From Verrucomicrobiota bacterium (GTDB taxonomy: Bacteria > Verrucomicrobiota > Verrucomicrobiae > Chthoniobacterales > UBA10450), in contig QHOZ01000110.1 of assembly GCA_003219495.1 (NCBI GenBank), positions 1 through 18,957 on the forward strand: 18,957 bases of DNA, given 5' to 3'. The first letter of the stretch is position 1, and every line of letters begins with the position of its first letter. Of this stretch, positions 7,542-14,391 are shown piece by piece. A program made the position numbers and the translations under genes. The notes under the pieces were generated by a model. That model saw only the letters and a list, made by a program, of their open reading frames with translations. It was not told the origin of the DNA and searched no databases.

Positions 7542-8261
7542 ATGATGCGCCGATTCCCAGGGTGGCTGATCGTTCTCGGGCTAGCTGTTTTCACTGGTTG
7601 TCATAAAACTCCGACGTCTTCGAACGAGTACGCGAAGGAACGCCAAAAAATGGTGGCCGAGCAATTGCGCTCACACGGGGTCAGCGACGAGCGGGTCCTC
7701 AAGGTAATGGAGAAAGTGCCGCGCGAAGAATTCGTTCCCGAAAACGTTCGTGCCGACGCTTACGCCGACAAGGCGCTGCCGATCGGTCACGATCAGACCA
7801 TTTCGCAACCGTTCATTGTCGCGTTCATGACCGAGCAATTGCGTCCGAAACCGACCGATCGCGTTCTCGAAGTGGGCACCGGAAGTGGTTATCAAGCTGC
7901 AGTCTTGGCGGAGTTGGTCAAAGATGTCTACACAATCGAAATCATCGACAGCCTCGGCAAGGACGCTTCGGCGCGACTCGCGCGACTCGGCTACAGCAAC
8001 GCGCATGTTCGCGTGGGGGATGGTTTTGGCGGCTGGCCGGAAGTCGCGCCGTTCGACGCGATCCTCGTCACGTGCGCGCCGAACCAAGTTCCGGCGCCGC
8101 TCACGCAACAATTGAAAGATGGCGGACGCATGATCATTCCCGTGGGGACGGGGATCGATCAGCAATTGCATCTGCTCGAGAAGAGGAACGGCCAACTCGC
8201 CGAGCGCGCGATTTTGCCGGTGCGCTTCGTGCAAATGACCGGCGAAGCTGCGAAGAAATAG
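7542..8261 (+). CDS. pcm: Protein-L-isoaspartate O-methyltransferase with lipoprotein signal
   Basis: Pcm transfers a methyl group from S-adenosylmethionine to isoaspartyl residues of aged proteins and so starts their repair. Here 239 residues start with MMRRFPGWLIVLGLAV and FTGC, a putative lipobox with Cys20, followed by a polar linker. The family region follows: ERQKMVAEQLRSHGVSDERVL, IGHDQTISQPFIVAFM (81-96), SAM-binding motif I RVLEVGTGSGYQAA (107-120), FDAILVTCAP, and GGRMIIPVG. The frame is open back to 7425, but those residues are unlike the family and would bury the signal. I choose ATG 7542; GTG 7539 and ATG 7545 are alternatives. An exported Pcm is odd because SAM is cytoplasmic. 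Phe at -3 is unusual for a lipobox, so the segment might only be a membrane anchor. Confidence 0.9.
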   Translation: MMRRFPGWLIVLGLAVFTGCHKTPTSSNEYAKERQKMVAEQLRSHGVSDERVLKVMEKVPREEFVPENVRADAYADKALPIGHDQTISQPFIVAFMTEQLRPKPTDRVLEVGTGSGYQAAVLAELVKDVYTIEIIDSLGKDASARLARLGYSNAHVRVGDGFGGWPEVAPFDAILVTCAPNQVPAPLTQQLKDGGRMIIPVGTGIDQQLHLLEKRNGQLAERAILPVRFVQMTGEAAKK

Positions 8262-8292
8262 TGACGAGTGATCGGCGACGAGCAGGCAGAAA

Positions 8293-8826
8293 TTACTTTT
8301 TGATTTCCGCCAGCTTTTTGAGATCGACCAGCTTGATCCAAGTCTGAAGTTCTTTTGGATCCAGGTTCGTCAGCTCGACCTCAACGAAATATCGCTTCGC
8401 GACGATGACCCAGAGCGAGGCCTGCTTCTGATCTTTTTCGTACGCTTCAAAGCCGGGATTGCCATCGATCGTCACTTTCTTCGCGTATCCTTCCGCTGAA
8501 TCCGGCGTTTCCTTCCAACCGGCGGTCACGCTCTCCACATATTCGGGGCTGCCAACTGAATCGAGAATGTTGATGACCGCTTTGGGCGCGTCGTTGCCTT
8601 CACCTTTCTGATAATCGCGATGGACGTTTGTGATTTTGAATCCGCCAACGTCATCGCTCGAGCCCTCGGGCTTTTCCGCCGTCCAGCCGCTCGGCGGCTC
8701 GGGTAAAATCGGAAAGATCTTCGCCGGATCGACAACGTCCGGGATCAAGTTTGGCTCGTCTTGCGCAGGCAAATTGGGCGCAACGAATGCGAGCGCAAAA
8801 CCGAGAATACACACGAGCGTCTTCAT
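8293..8826 (-). CDS. Secreted protein of unknown function
   Basis: The 177-residue product starts at an ATG (8824-8826) followed by a signal peptide, MKTLVCILGFALAFVAPNLPAQ, with likely cleavage after LPAQ or just before it. The mature part contains LPEPPSGWTAEKPEGS, then a run of alternating hydrophobic strands (KAVINILDSVGS, LWVIVAKRYFVEVEL), and ends LVDLKKLAEIKK. This suggests a small beta-rich periplasmic domain. I see no metal-binding, catalytic or lipobox motif and do not recognise a named family. The same frame is open upstream to 9165, but those codons precede the signal peptide and overlap the divergent glycosyltransferase gene, so I do not count them. The gene converges on pcm with a 31-base gap and is divergent from the glycosyltransferase by 54 bases. 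Confidence 0.75.
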   Translation of the reverse strand: MKTLVCILGFALAFVAPNLPAQDEPNLIPDVVDPAKIFPILPEPPSGWTAEKPEGSSDDVGGFKITNVHRDYQKGEGNDAPKAVINILDSVGSPEYVESVTAGWKETPDSAEGYAKKVTIDGNPGFEAYEKDQKQASLWVIVAKRYFVEVELTNLDPKELQTWIKLVDLKKLAEIKK

Positions 8827-8880
8827 GCCGGGCCAGCTACTCGATTGACTTTGTCGCGTTGCTTTGTCAAGAGGCGATCC

Positions 8881-10038
8881 ATGAGACCAACGTCCAAGCT
8901 CGTCATCGGGATGTCGATCTTGGCGATCGGCGCACGGCTGATCCTGGTCGATCAGCCATTCGTCGATCACTGGAGTTGGCGCCAGAGCGATGTCGCGGCG
9001 ATTGCGCGAAATTATTTCCAAGGCGGATATAGTTTCGCGAATCCGCAGATCGATTGGGCGGGAGATCAGCCTGGTTTTGTCGGTACTGAGTTTCCGATCC
9101 TGCCGTTCCTCGTCGCGGCTCTCTATAAGTGTTTCGGCTCTCACGAGTGGATTGGACGCATCCAAGCGGTGATTTTATTCGCGCTTTCGCTGCCGTTTTT
9201 CTTTTTGCTCGTTCGAAAAGCGTTTGGCGAAATCGCCGCCGTCTGGGCGCTGTTCTTTTATTCGTTCGCGCCGCTCGGGGTCATGGCGAGTCGCTGTTTC
9301 ATCCCCGACACGCCCTCGCTCGCGCTCTCAATCATCGGTTTGTATTTTTTCGAGCGCTGGATATCGGATCAAAGATCGACAATTGCGTTCATCGTGAGCG
9401 CGCTTTGCATTTCGTTGTCGATCTTAATCAAGGCAACAACTGTCCTGATTGCCGCGCCGCTCGCCTGTTTGGCGTTTCAGCATTTCAAATTGTCCGCGTT
9501 TCGGAATCTCAGATTTTCCTTCCGCGATTTGGTATTGGCACGCTTACGAGATCTCGCGGCAATTTTATCCGCATCACTTTTTTGGCGCGGGCGGAGTGAA
9601 AATCATGCCGGCAAGCTGGTATTGGAACATTGCTCAGCAAATTCCGACTTCAGAGTTAACGCCGCTGCTTTTTCTGCTCGGAATCTCCGGCGCGTGGCAA
9701 ACGAAGTCGACGGCACGCGCGAAGCCGTTTCATTGGTGGCTCGCAGCGATGGTGCTTTTTATCGTGGTCGTTGGTTACGGAAATCGACACCCGTGGTATC
9801 AACTTCCGCTCGTGCCAATCTTCGCCGCTTTTGCGGGCACGGCTTGCTCGCTGCTTGTCGAAAGGATTTCAAATCGTGTTTTCAAAATTTGTTTGGCGGT
9901 TGCATTGATCGTCGGCGTTCTCGTTCCGGCGTTCGTTTATGGGTCCAAGTTTTACGAGCCCACCGCTGCGCCGATGCGCGACGCCGGTTTGATTTTGAAA
10001 CGCATCGCGCCGTCGAAGGCGCTCGTGATCGCGGCTGA
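8881..10038 (+). CDS. GT39-type membrane glycosyltransferase, N-terminal fragment
   Basis: From ATG 8881 the product begins with a membrane helix (KLVIGMSILAIGARLILV). Next is the luminal DHWSWRQSDVAAIARNYF segment, an Asp-containing first loop typical of ArnT/PMT-like (GT39) enzymes that transfer sugars from polyprenyl-phosphate donors. FVGTEFPILPFL and about five more hydrophobic helices follow, up to LAFQHFKLSAFRNL near base 9510. From there to the stop at 10038 the frame reads basic, low-complexity sequence (ARLRDLAAIL, FLARAE-like shadows) that does not resemble a membrane protein. The genuine continuation lies one base further on in frame. The useful product therefore ends near 9514, and the rest is out-of-frame read-through. 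The frame is open back to 8761, but the family-like start is 8881. Confidence 0.78.
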   Translation: MRPTSKLVIGMSILAIGARLILVDQPFVDHWSWRQSDVAAIARNYFQGGYSFANPQIDWAGDQPGFVGTEFPILPFLVAALYKCFGSHEWIGRIQAVILFALSLPFFFLLVRKAFGEIAAVWALFFYSFAPLGVMASRCFIPDTPSLALSIIGLYFFERWISDQRSTIAFIVSALCISLSILIKATTVLIAAPLACLAFQHFKLSAFRNLRFSFRDLVLARLRDLAAILSASLFWRGRSENHAGKLVLEHCSANSDFRVNAAAFSARNLRRVANEVDGTREAVSLVARSDGAFYRGRWLRKSTPVVSTSARANLRRFCGHGLLAACRKDFKSCFQNLFGGCIDRRRSRSGVRLWVQVLRAHRCADARRRFDFETHRAVEGARDRG

Positions 10039-10318
10039 CAATGGCGACCCGACGATTTTTTATTACGCCGAGCGCAAAGGTTGGCACTTCACAGAGGAGG
10101 ACGGCATCTTTTACGGCGAGCCGCGCGACAGCGCGCAGGCGATTGTCGATCTCGAACGATTGCGAAAACGCGGGGCGAACTTCCTCGTGTTCAGTTCGGA
10201 CACGTCGTGGTGGCTCGATTATTATCAGGAGCTCGGGAATTACGTCTCGAACAATTCGCGACTGGTCGAAGAGACTCGTGAGTTTAAGATTTACCAATTC
10301 AATCCGGTCTCCGAATGA
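9449..10318 (+). CDS. GT39-type membrane glycosyltransferase, C-terminal fragment
   Basis: This frame is open from before 9449, but recognisable protein starts near 9515 with FPSAIWYWHAYEISRQFYPH and HFFGAGGVKI. That is the continuation of the glycosyltransferase begun at 8881. The next in-frame starts are GTG 9596 and ATG 9605. It contains several membrane helices (LLFLLGISGAW, WWLAAMVLFIVVVGYG, LPLVPIFAAFAGTACSLL, CLAVALIVGVLVPAFVYG). A C-terminal soluble domain follows (residues such as KALVIAADNGDPTIFYYAER and WWLDYYQELGNYV) that resembles the periplasmic C-domain of this family. The fragment lacks the Asp loop and first helices, so it is unlikely to work alone. Its TGA overlaps the ATG of the acetyltransferase gene (ATGA, 10315-10318), a sign of translational coupling in the original operon. 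Confidence 0.78.
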   Translation: MPRRSPVWRFSISNCPRFGISDFPSAIWYWHAYEISRQFYPHHFFGAGGVKIMPASWYWNIAQQIPTSELTPLLFLLGISGAWQTKSTARAKPFHWWLAAMVLFIVVVGYGNRHPWYQLPLVPIFAAFAGTACSLLVERISNRVFKICLAVALIVGVLVPAFVYGSKFYEPTAAPMRDAGLILKRIAPSKALVIAADNGDPTIFYYAERKGWHFTEEDGIFYGEPRDSAQAIVDLERLRKRGANFLVFSSDTSWWLDYYQELGNYVSNNSRLVEETREFKIYQFNPVSE

Positions 10319-10806
10319 GCGCGCAAAAATTTACGATTCGCCCGGCAACCGTTGCCGATCTTCCCGTGATTCTGGAATTGATCCGCGACCTCGCGACTTA
10401 CGAGCGCGCTCCGAAAGAGGTAACGGCCACTGAGCAAATTCTTCGTGAGACTCTGTTTGGCGAAAAGCGGGCTGCGGAAGTTTTGTTGCTCTTCGAAAAT
10501 GAAATTGCCGCCGGATTCGCGGTGTTCTTTCACAATTTTTCAACCTGGCTCGGCCGGCCCGGCTTGTATTTGGAAGATTTGTTCGTTAGGCCGGAGCATC
10601 GCGGGAAGGGTTATGGTCGCGCGCTGCTCGTTGAGTTGGCAAAGATCGCGCGCGACAGAAATTGCGGCCGGCTGGAGTGGGCAGTGCTCGATTGGAACGA
10701 GCCGGCCATCCAATTTTATTTAAAGCTCGGCGCGAAGCCGCAGAACGAATGGACCGTGTTTCGATTAAGGCGGGACGAAATCGCGAAGCTCGCCGATTCG
10801 CAATAA
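10315..10806 (+). CDS. GNAT acetyltransferase, SSAT (diamine/thialysine) type
   Basis: The 163-residue protein is a complete GNAT-fold acetyl-CoA-dependent N-acetyltransferase. It starts with FTIRPATVADLPVILELIRD and has LYLEDLFVRPEHRGKGYGRA (84-103), in which RGKGYG is the pyrophosphate-binding loop. It continues with DWNEPAIQFYLKLGA, where Tyr135 aligns with the catalytic tyrosine of GNATs. The order and spacing (YLEDLFV, WNEPxIxFYxxxGA, then a W...FRL ending) strongly recall spermidine/spermine N1-acetyltransferase and its thialysine-acetylating relatives. A polyamine or small-amine substrate is likely but not shown. The start codon overlaps the stop of the glycosyltransferase gene (ATGA). 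The gene converges on the CorC-like gene with eight bases between stops. Confidence 0.9.
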   Translation: MSAQKFTIRPATVADLPVILELIRDLATYERAPKEVTATEQILRETLFGEKRAAEVLLLFENEIAAGFAVFFHNFSTWLGRPGLYLEDLFVRPEHRGKGYGRALLVELAKIARDRNCGRLEWAVLDWNEPAIQFYLKLGAKPQNEWTVFRLRRDEIAKLADSQ

Positions 10807-10814
10807 ATATTCGC

Positions 10815-11759
10815 TCAAGCGCGGATCAAACGCGCGATGAGATCCTCACTCGTGACAAATCCGATCAAGCTGCGTTTTTGATCGACAACCGCGGCGAGTT
10901 CAAGCCGCGCCGCGCGCAACCGCTGGATCGCGCGAGCAGCCAATTCGCTTTCCTGCACGGTGACCATTCGCCGCATGTAACGTGTGAGAGACGACGCGCG
11001 TTCTTTGTCGACCAAAATATCGAGCACGTTTACTAAACCGACGGCGTCGCCACCCGCATCGATCACCGGGAAGCGTTCCGCGCCGCTCGATTTCGTGATT
11101 TCGAAAACTTGCTCGATCGACGAGGTCGTGTTGAGCGTGGCGACTTGTGAGATCGGTTTCATCACGTCGCGCGCGGTCACGTTTTGAAAATCGACGACGT
11201 TGTGGATCATCGCGCGCTCGGTTGGTGTCAGCGAGCCTTCACGTTCGCTTTGCGCGGTGATTTGTTTCAATTCTTCGCGCGCCGCAAACAAACGTGCGCG
11301 TTTTCTTTTGCGCGGCAGGAACAGCTGCCCGAACGCGGTCCCCGCGAACAAGAGCGGCCCGAGCGCTTTCATGCTGAGCTCAAGCACGCTCGACATCGGC
11401 GATAATGCGCGAAATGGAAAACGGCGGAATAGCGATTTCGGCAACACCGTTAGGCCGAAAAGGTAAATCGGGAGCGCGGCGAGGATCGCGAACGCAAATC
11501 CAAGCTGATCGAACTTGTTAACGAACATGCGCGTGAGCAGAACCAGCGCGACGATGTCGACGAAATTGGTTACGAGCAAAACCGTCGCAAGAAGTCGCTC
11601 CGGTGTTTGCAATAAACGATCGAGTCGCACGGCGGCGGCCCGGTTTAATTTTACGTGGTGCCGCAGACGGACCGCATCGATCGAGGTGAGCCCGGCCTCG
11701 ATTCCGTTGAAGAGAAACGAAATCGCCCAGCAAGCGATGATGACGAACGCGTCTCTCAT
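10815..11759 (-). CDS. Divergent CNNM/CorC-type protein (DUF21 + CBS pair, no CorC C-domain)
   Basis: The 314-residue product has an N-terminal DUF21-like membrane part (helices at about 4-20, 55-76, 87-107, 132-148). A cytoplasmic CBS pair follows at about 195-310, with ARDVMKPISQVATLN, RFPVIDAGGDAVGLVNVLDI and RSLIGFVTSEDLIARL. Unlike its upstream neighbour it stops right after the CBS pair and has no CorC/HlyC C-domain. Two conserved DUF21 positions differ: the usual FSGxE-type segment reads FNGIEAGL, and the usual E-I-x-P-K reads LTVLPKS, losing the acidic residue. I choose ATG 11757-11759 because it overlaps the upstream stop as ATGA and begins at the helix. A longer start at 11798 would add a purely basic tail. 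It is likely co-translated with the upstream gene. A role in Mg2+/cation efflux is family knowledge; activity is uncertain. Confidence 0.85.
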   Translation of the reverse strand: MRDAFVIIACWAISFLFNGIEAGLTSIDAVRLRHHVKLNRAAAVRLDRLLQTPERLLATVLLVTNFVDIVALVLLTRMFVNKFDQLGFAFAILAALPIYLFGLTVLPKSLFRRFPFRALSPMSSVLELSMKALGPLLFAGTAFGQLFLPRKRKRARLFAAREELKQITAQSEREGSLTPTERAMIHNVVDFQNVTARDVMKPISQVATLNTTSSIEQVFEITKSSGAERFPVIDAGGDAVGLVNVLDILVDKERASSLTRYMRRMVTVQESELAARAIQRLRAARLELAAVVDQKRSLIGFVTSEDLIARLIRA

Positions 11760-13042
11760 GCCGCGGCCGTCTCCGCGTCGGTTTCGTCGTCGACGCACGT
11801 TGTTTTCTCGATGAGCAATTCCTGAATTCGTTTGCGGCTCGTGCGCCGGACGGTCGCGGTCAATCGCGGCAACTCGATTCGCGCGCCGGCTTGCGGCAAG
11901 TAACCGAGCCGGTTGAAAATGAGACCGCCGATGGTGTCGATTCCGTCCGCTTCCAACTCGAAGCCGAGATGCTCGCGCAAATCGTCGAGACGCGCGCGAC
12001 CGCTGACGAGAAATTTTCCATTCTCGAGCGGCTCAATGTAAAGATCGACATCGCCGCGCGCGGGCGCCGCATCGCTCAAAATTTCCTCCACGATATCCGT
12101 CATCGTGATGATTCCTTCAGTGCCGCCAAATTCGTCCACGACAATCGCGAGCGACTGCGGATGCGTGAGAAAAAGTTTCAAGAGATCGAGCGCCCGCATC
12201 GTTTCCGGGACGAACGACGGCGCGAGCAATGTTTCGGTGTAATGCTCCGACGGATCGAGCAGGAAAAGTTTCACGTCGACGATGCCGACAACGTTGTCCG
12301 GTGTGTCGGCGTAAACCGGCACGCGCCGAAATCCTTTTTCTTTCAACTGCGCGATCGCGTCTTCGTTTGTCATATCGTCTGCCAACGCGAACGCATCCAC
12401 GCGTGGCATCATGCAATCCTTTGCCGTCTTGTCGCCCATCTTGATGATCTCCTGGATCATCTCGCCCTCGGTTTCGTGAAGCGTTCCTTCTTCTTCGCCG
12501 ATCTCCACGAGGGTTTCGAGCTCTTCGTCGGTCAATCGCGCGCGCGGAAGAAATCCGCGCGGCGTGATAAGATCGACAATCGTCGTGCTGACATTCTCCA
12601 ATCCGCGGCCCAGGCGGTCGAGCAATCCGACCGAAGCGCTGAGCGCGAACGCGCCGACGTTGGACAACCGATATGGCGCGGCGAGCGCGATCAGTTTTGG
12701 AATGAGATCGCAAAACAAAACGACGAACGCGAAAATCACGACCGCGACGAGCCATTGCGGGAAGGTCGCGGAGAGCGGTCCGCGCCAAACCAACACCAGA
12801 CAGAGAACGACAAGTGGAACTTTGGTTAGTCCATCGCCGAGGAGCAGCACATTCAGCACACGGCGCGGTTTGTCGCGAAAGAGTTGAACGAAATTTTGCA
12901 GCGCGGGACGGTCCTGCTCAAGCCGCCGCAGTTGATGCGGTCGCAGTGAAAAGAGCGCGGTCTCCAATCCCGAGAATAGCGCCGACAAAAAAATCAGCGC
13001 GAAGATCAGCGCGAGAAGAGTTAACAGTCCGAGCGCTGTCAT
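11756..13042 (-). CDS. CNNM/CorC-type transporter (DUF21 + CBS pair + CorC_HlyC)
   Basis: The 428-residue product has the classical order of the CorC/CNNM (hemolysin C-like) family, membrane proteins linked to Mg2+ or Co2+ efflux. The DUF21 region (1-150) includes LSALFSGLETALFSLR (19-34) and CDLIPKL near 111-117, where the more usual residues before I-x-P-K are GE. The linker ARLTDEELETLVEIGEEEGT (168-187) leads into the CBS pair: DCMMPRVDAFAL, RRVPVYADTPDNVVGIVDVK and LAIVVDEFGGTEGIITMTDI (298-317). The CorC_HlyC domain (about 334-415) contains FLVSGRARLDDLREHLGFEL. Earlier annotations of such genes as haemolysins are misleading. It is the first gene of a two-gene unit with an ATGA overlap to the divergent paralogue, and it faces a DUF309 gene across a 94-base gap. 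Confidence 0.92.
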   Translation of the reverse strand: MTALGLLTLLALIFALIFLSALFSGLETALFSLRPHQLRRLEQDRPALQNFVQLFRDKPRRVLNVLLLGDGLTKVPLVVLCLVLVWRGPLSATFPQWLVAVVIFAFVVLFCDLIPKLIALAAPYRLSNVGAFALSASVGLLDRLGRGLENVSTTIVDLITPRGFLPRARLTDEELETLVEIGEEEGTLHETEGEMIQEIIKMGDKTAKDCMMPRVDAFALADDMTNEDAIAQLKEKGFRRVPVYADTPDNVVGIVDVKLFLLDPSEHYTETLLAPSFVPETMRALDLLKLFLTHPQSLAIVVDEFGGTEGIITMTDIVEEILSDAAPARGDVDLYIEPLENGKFLVSGRARLDDLREHLGFELEADGIDTIGGLIFNRLGYLPQAGARIELPRLTATVRRTSRKRIQELLIEKTTCVDDETDAETAAA

Positions 13043-13054
13043 TCCTCACGGTCG

Positions 13055-13072
13055 CCCCGAAATTTTTCGGGG
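13055..13072. repeat. Perfect 8-bp inverted repeat in a divergent promoter gap
   Basis: The sequence CCCCGAAATTTTTCGGGG has arms CCCCGAAA and TTTCGGGG separated by two T residues. It lies 13 bases upstream of the CorC-type gene start on one strand and about 65 bases upstream of the DUF309 start on the other. Because both genes read away from it, it is not positioned as a transcription terminator. A dyad operator or a dispersed palindrome are the two simple readings. I see no clear -35/-10 elements next to it. Confidence 0.5.
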
Positions 13073-13136
13073 CCCTCCGCCGGAAAGAAAGGTCGAGATT
13101 TGCCGCTCATCTGAGCTCTGCCAAATTAGACCTGAC

Positions 13137-13616
13137 ATGAACAAAGGCGAGAGGATTTCGCAATTCGTGCGCGAGCTCGAACGCGACGATGTCGATCTTG
13201 GGGACGAGATTGCGAACCATCCGTTTTACCGCGCGTATTTTCGCTGCTGGAACGAGCAACTCTATTACGAAGCGCACGATGTGCTCGAGCAGGTCTGGCT
13301 CAACACCGACACCGCGGACGATGATTTTTTCAAGGGACTGATCCAGGCTGCGGGCGCCTTTGTGCATTTGCAAAAGAACTTCGAGCATCCGACGCACGCA
13401 AAACACAGCCGGCGTTTGCGGCCGGCGGTGAAACTCTTCGAGCTCGCGGAGAAAAATCTGGCGGGTTTCGCGCCGCGTCATCACGCGCTCGATGTCTCCG
13501 CGCTTCTCGATCTTTTGAAAACGACGCGAGAGAAAGTTGTCGCCTCGGATTTCAAAACCAATCCGTGGTCGCCGGAAAAAGCGCCGAAGCTGGAATTGTC
13601 AGTGCGTAAGAATTAA
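13137..13616 (+). CDS. DUF309 family protein
   Basis: The 159-residue product matches the DUF309 (small helical) family. The segment FRCWNEQLYYEAHDVLEQVW (35-54) carries the typical WN...Y.EAHxxLExxW pattern, followed by DDDFFKGLIQAAGAFVHLQK (61-80). Members are short, all-alpha, cytoplasmic proteins of unknown function. The conserved Glu and His could bind a metal or small ligand, but this is not established. The C-terminus (about 100-159) is a variable helical tail. The ATG start has no evident Shine-Dalgarno. The last 18 bases overlap the 3' end of the convergent TauE/SafE gene. The gene sits alone and is divergent from the CorC pair. Confidence 0.85.
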   Translation: MNKGERISQFVRELERDDVDLGDEIANHPFYRAYFRCWNEQLYYEAHDVLEQVWLNTDTADDDFFKGLIQAAGAFVHLQKNFEHPTHAKHSRRLRPAVKLFELAEKNLAGFAPRHHALDVSALLDLLKTTREKVVASDFKTNPWSPEKAPKLELSVRKN

Positions 13617-14333
13617 TTTTATGCCGGCGATTGTGAGCACGATCGCGAGAAAGATTGCGATCTCGCGCGCGGGCAGCCGGCGGCTTCCCAGATACGAACC
13701 GATCGTTCCGCCGATGATTGCGGGAATGGCGAGATAAATCCCGAGCGTCGGCAGCGAACGCGTGGCGGTGAAGTAGCCGACAAGTCCGCCGATCGAGTTC
13801 ACGAGAATAAAAAGCGCGGAGACGGCAGCGGCTTGCCTAATCTTCGCCCATTCGCAAAACAAAAGAAGCGGTGTCAGAAAAATTCCACCGCCGGTCCCGG
13901 TTAAGCCGGAAAGAAATCCAAGGCCGGCTCCGATTTCGATCGCTGTCGGTTTCGACGGCGGGCTTGTCTGCTCGGGATCGCGCTTTCGAAAAAACAATCT
14001 GGCCGCAGAGAAAAGCAGAACCGCGCCAATTAAGGTTCGAAGAATTCCAGCGGAAGGTTGGAGATAGCCTCCGAGATAAGCCGCAGGAATCGACAAGAGC
14101 GCGAACGGCCAAAATAACTTCCACGAAAAATGTCCGGCGCGCCAAAATTGAAACGAACCAATCGTCGCGACAAGAATGTTCAAGATCAGTGCGGTTGGGC
14201 GAATCGTTGTCGCCGCGATTCCGAACAACGTCATCGTGGCGATGTAACCCGACGCGCCGGCGTGCCCGACGGACGAATAAAGAAACGCGACCACTGCGAT
14301 TGCGAGGCAAAGAAGAATGAAGCTCGTGTCCAC
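13599..14333 (-). CDS. TauE/SafE-family membrane permease
   Basis: The 244-residue hydrophobic protein is of the TauE/SafE (DUF81) family, integral membrane proteins proposed to export sulfonates, sulfite or other organic anions. Two related halves are visible. The first half has VAFLYSSVGHAGASGYIATM (16-35). The second half has the glycine-rich LGFLSGLTGTGGGIFLTPLL. This internal duplication is characteristic of the family. About seven or eight helices can be drawn, with a basic cytoplasmic stretch FFRKRDPEQTSPPSKPTA between the halves. The substrate cannot be read from the sequence; a sulfotransferase gene lies nearby, but the link is only suggestive. The 3' end overlaps the DUF309 gene by 18 bases, and the 5' end is divergent from the DUF255 gene with about 58 bases between. 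Confidence 0.88.
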   Translation of the reverse strand: MDTSFILLCLAIAVVAFLYSSVGHAGASGYIATMTLFGIAATTIRPTALILNILVATIGSFQFWRAGHFSWKLFWPFALLSIPAAYLGGYLQPSAGILRTLIGAVLLFSAARLFFRKRDPEQTSPPSKPTAIEIGAGLGFLSGLTGTGGGIFLTPLLLFCEWAKIRQAAAVSALFILVNSIGGLVGYFTATRSLPTLGIYLAIPAIIGGTIGSYLGSRRLPAREIAIFLAIVLTIAGIKLILTH

Positions 14334-14391
14334 GTCGATCTAAACGCGAAGAGATTCCTCGACTTAACTTGGAATGACAAGAATGTGATAA

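Noticed and set aside
11891..12829. A 312-codon plus-strand frame opposite the CorC-type gene
   Set aside because: It is antisense to textbook CBS and CorC_HlyC motifs, and the translation is dominated by Arg and charged residues.
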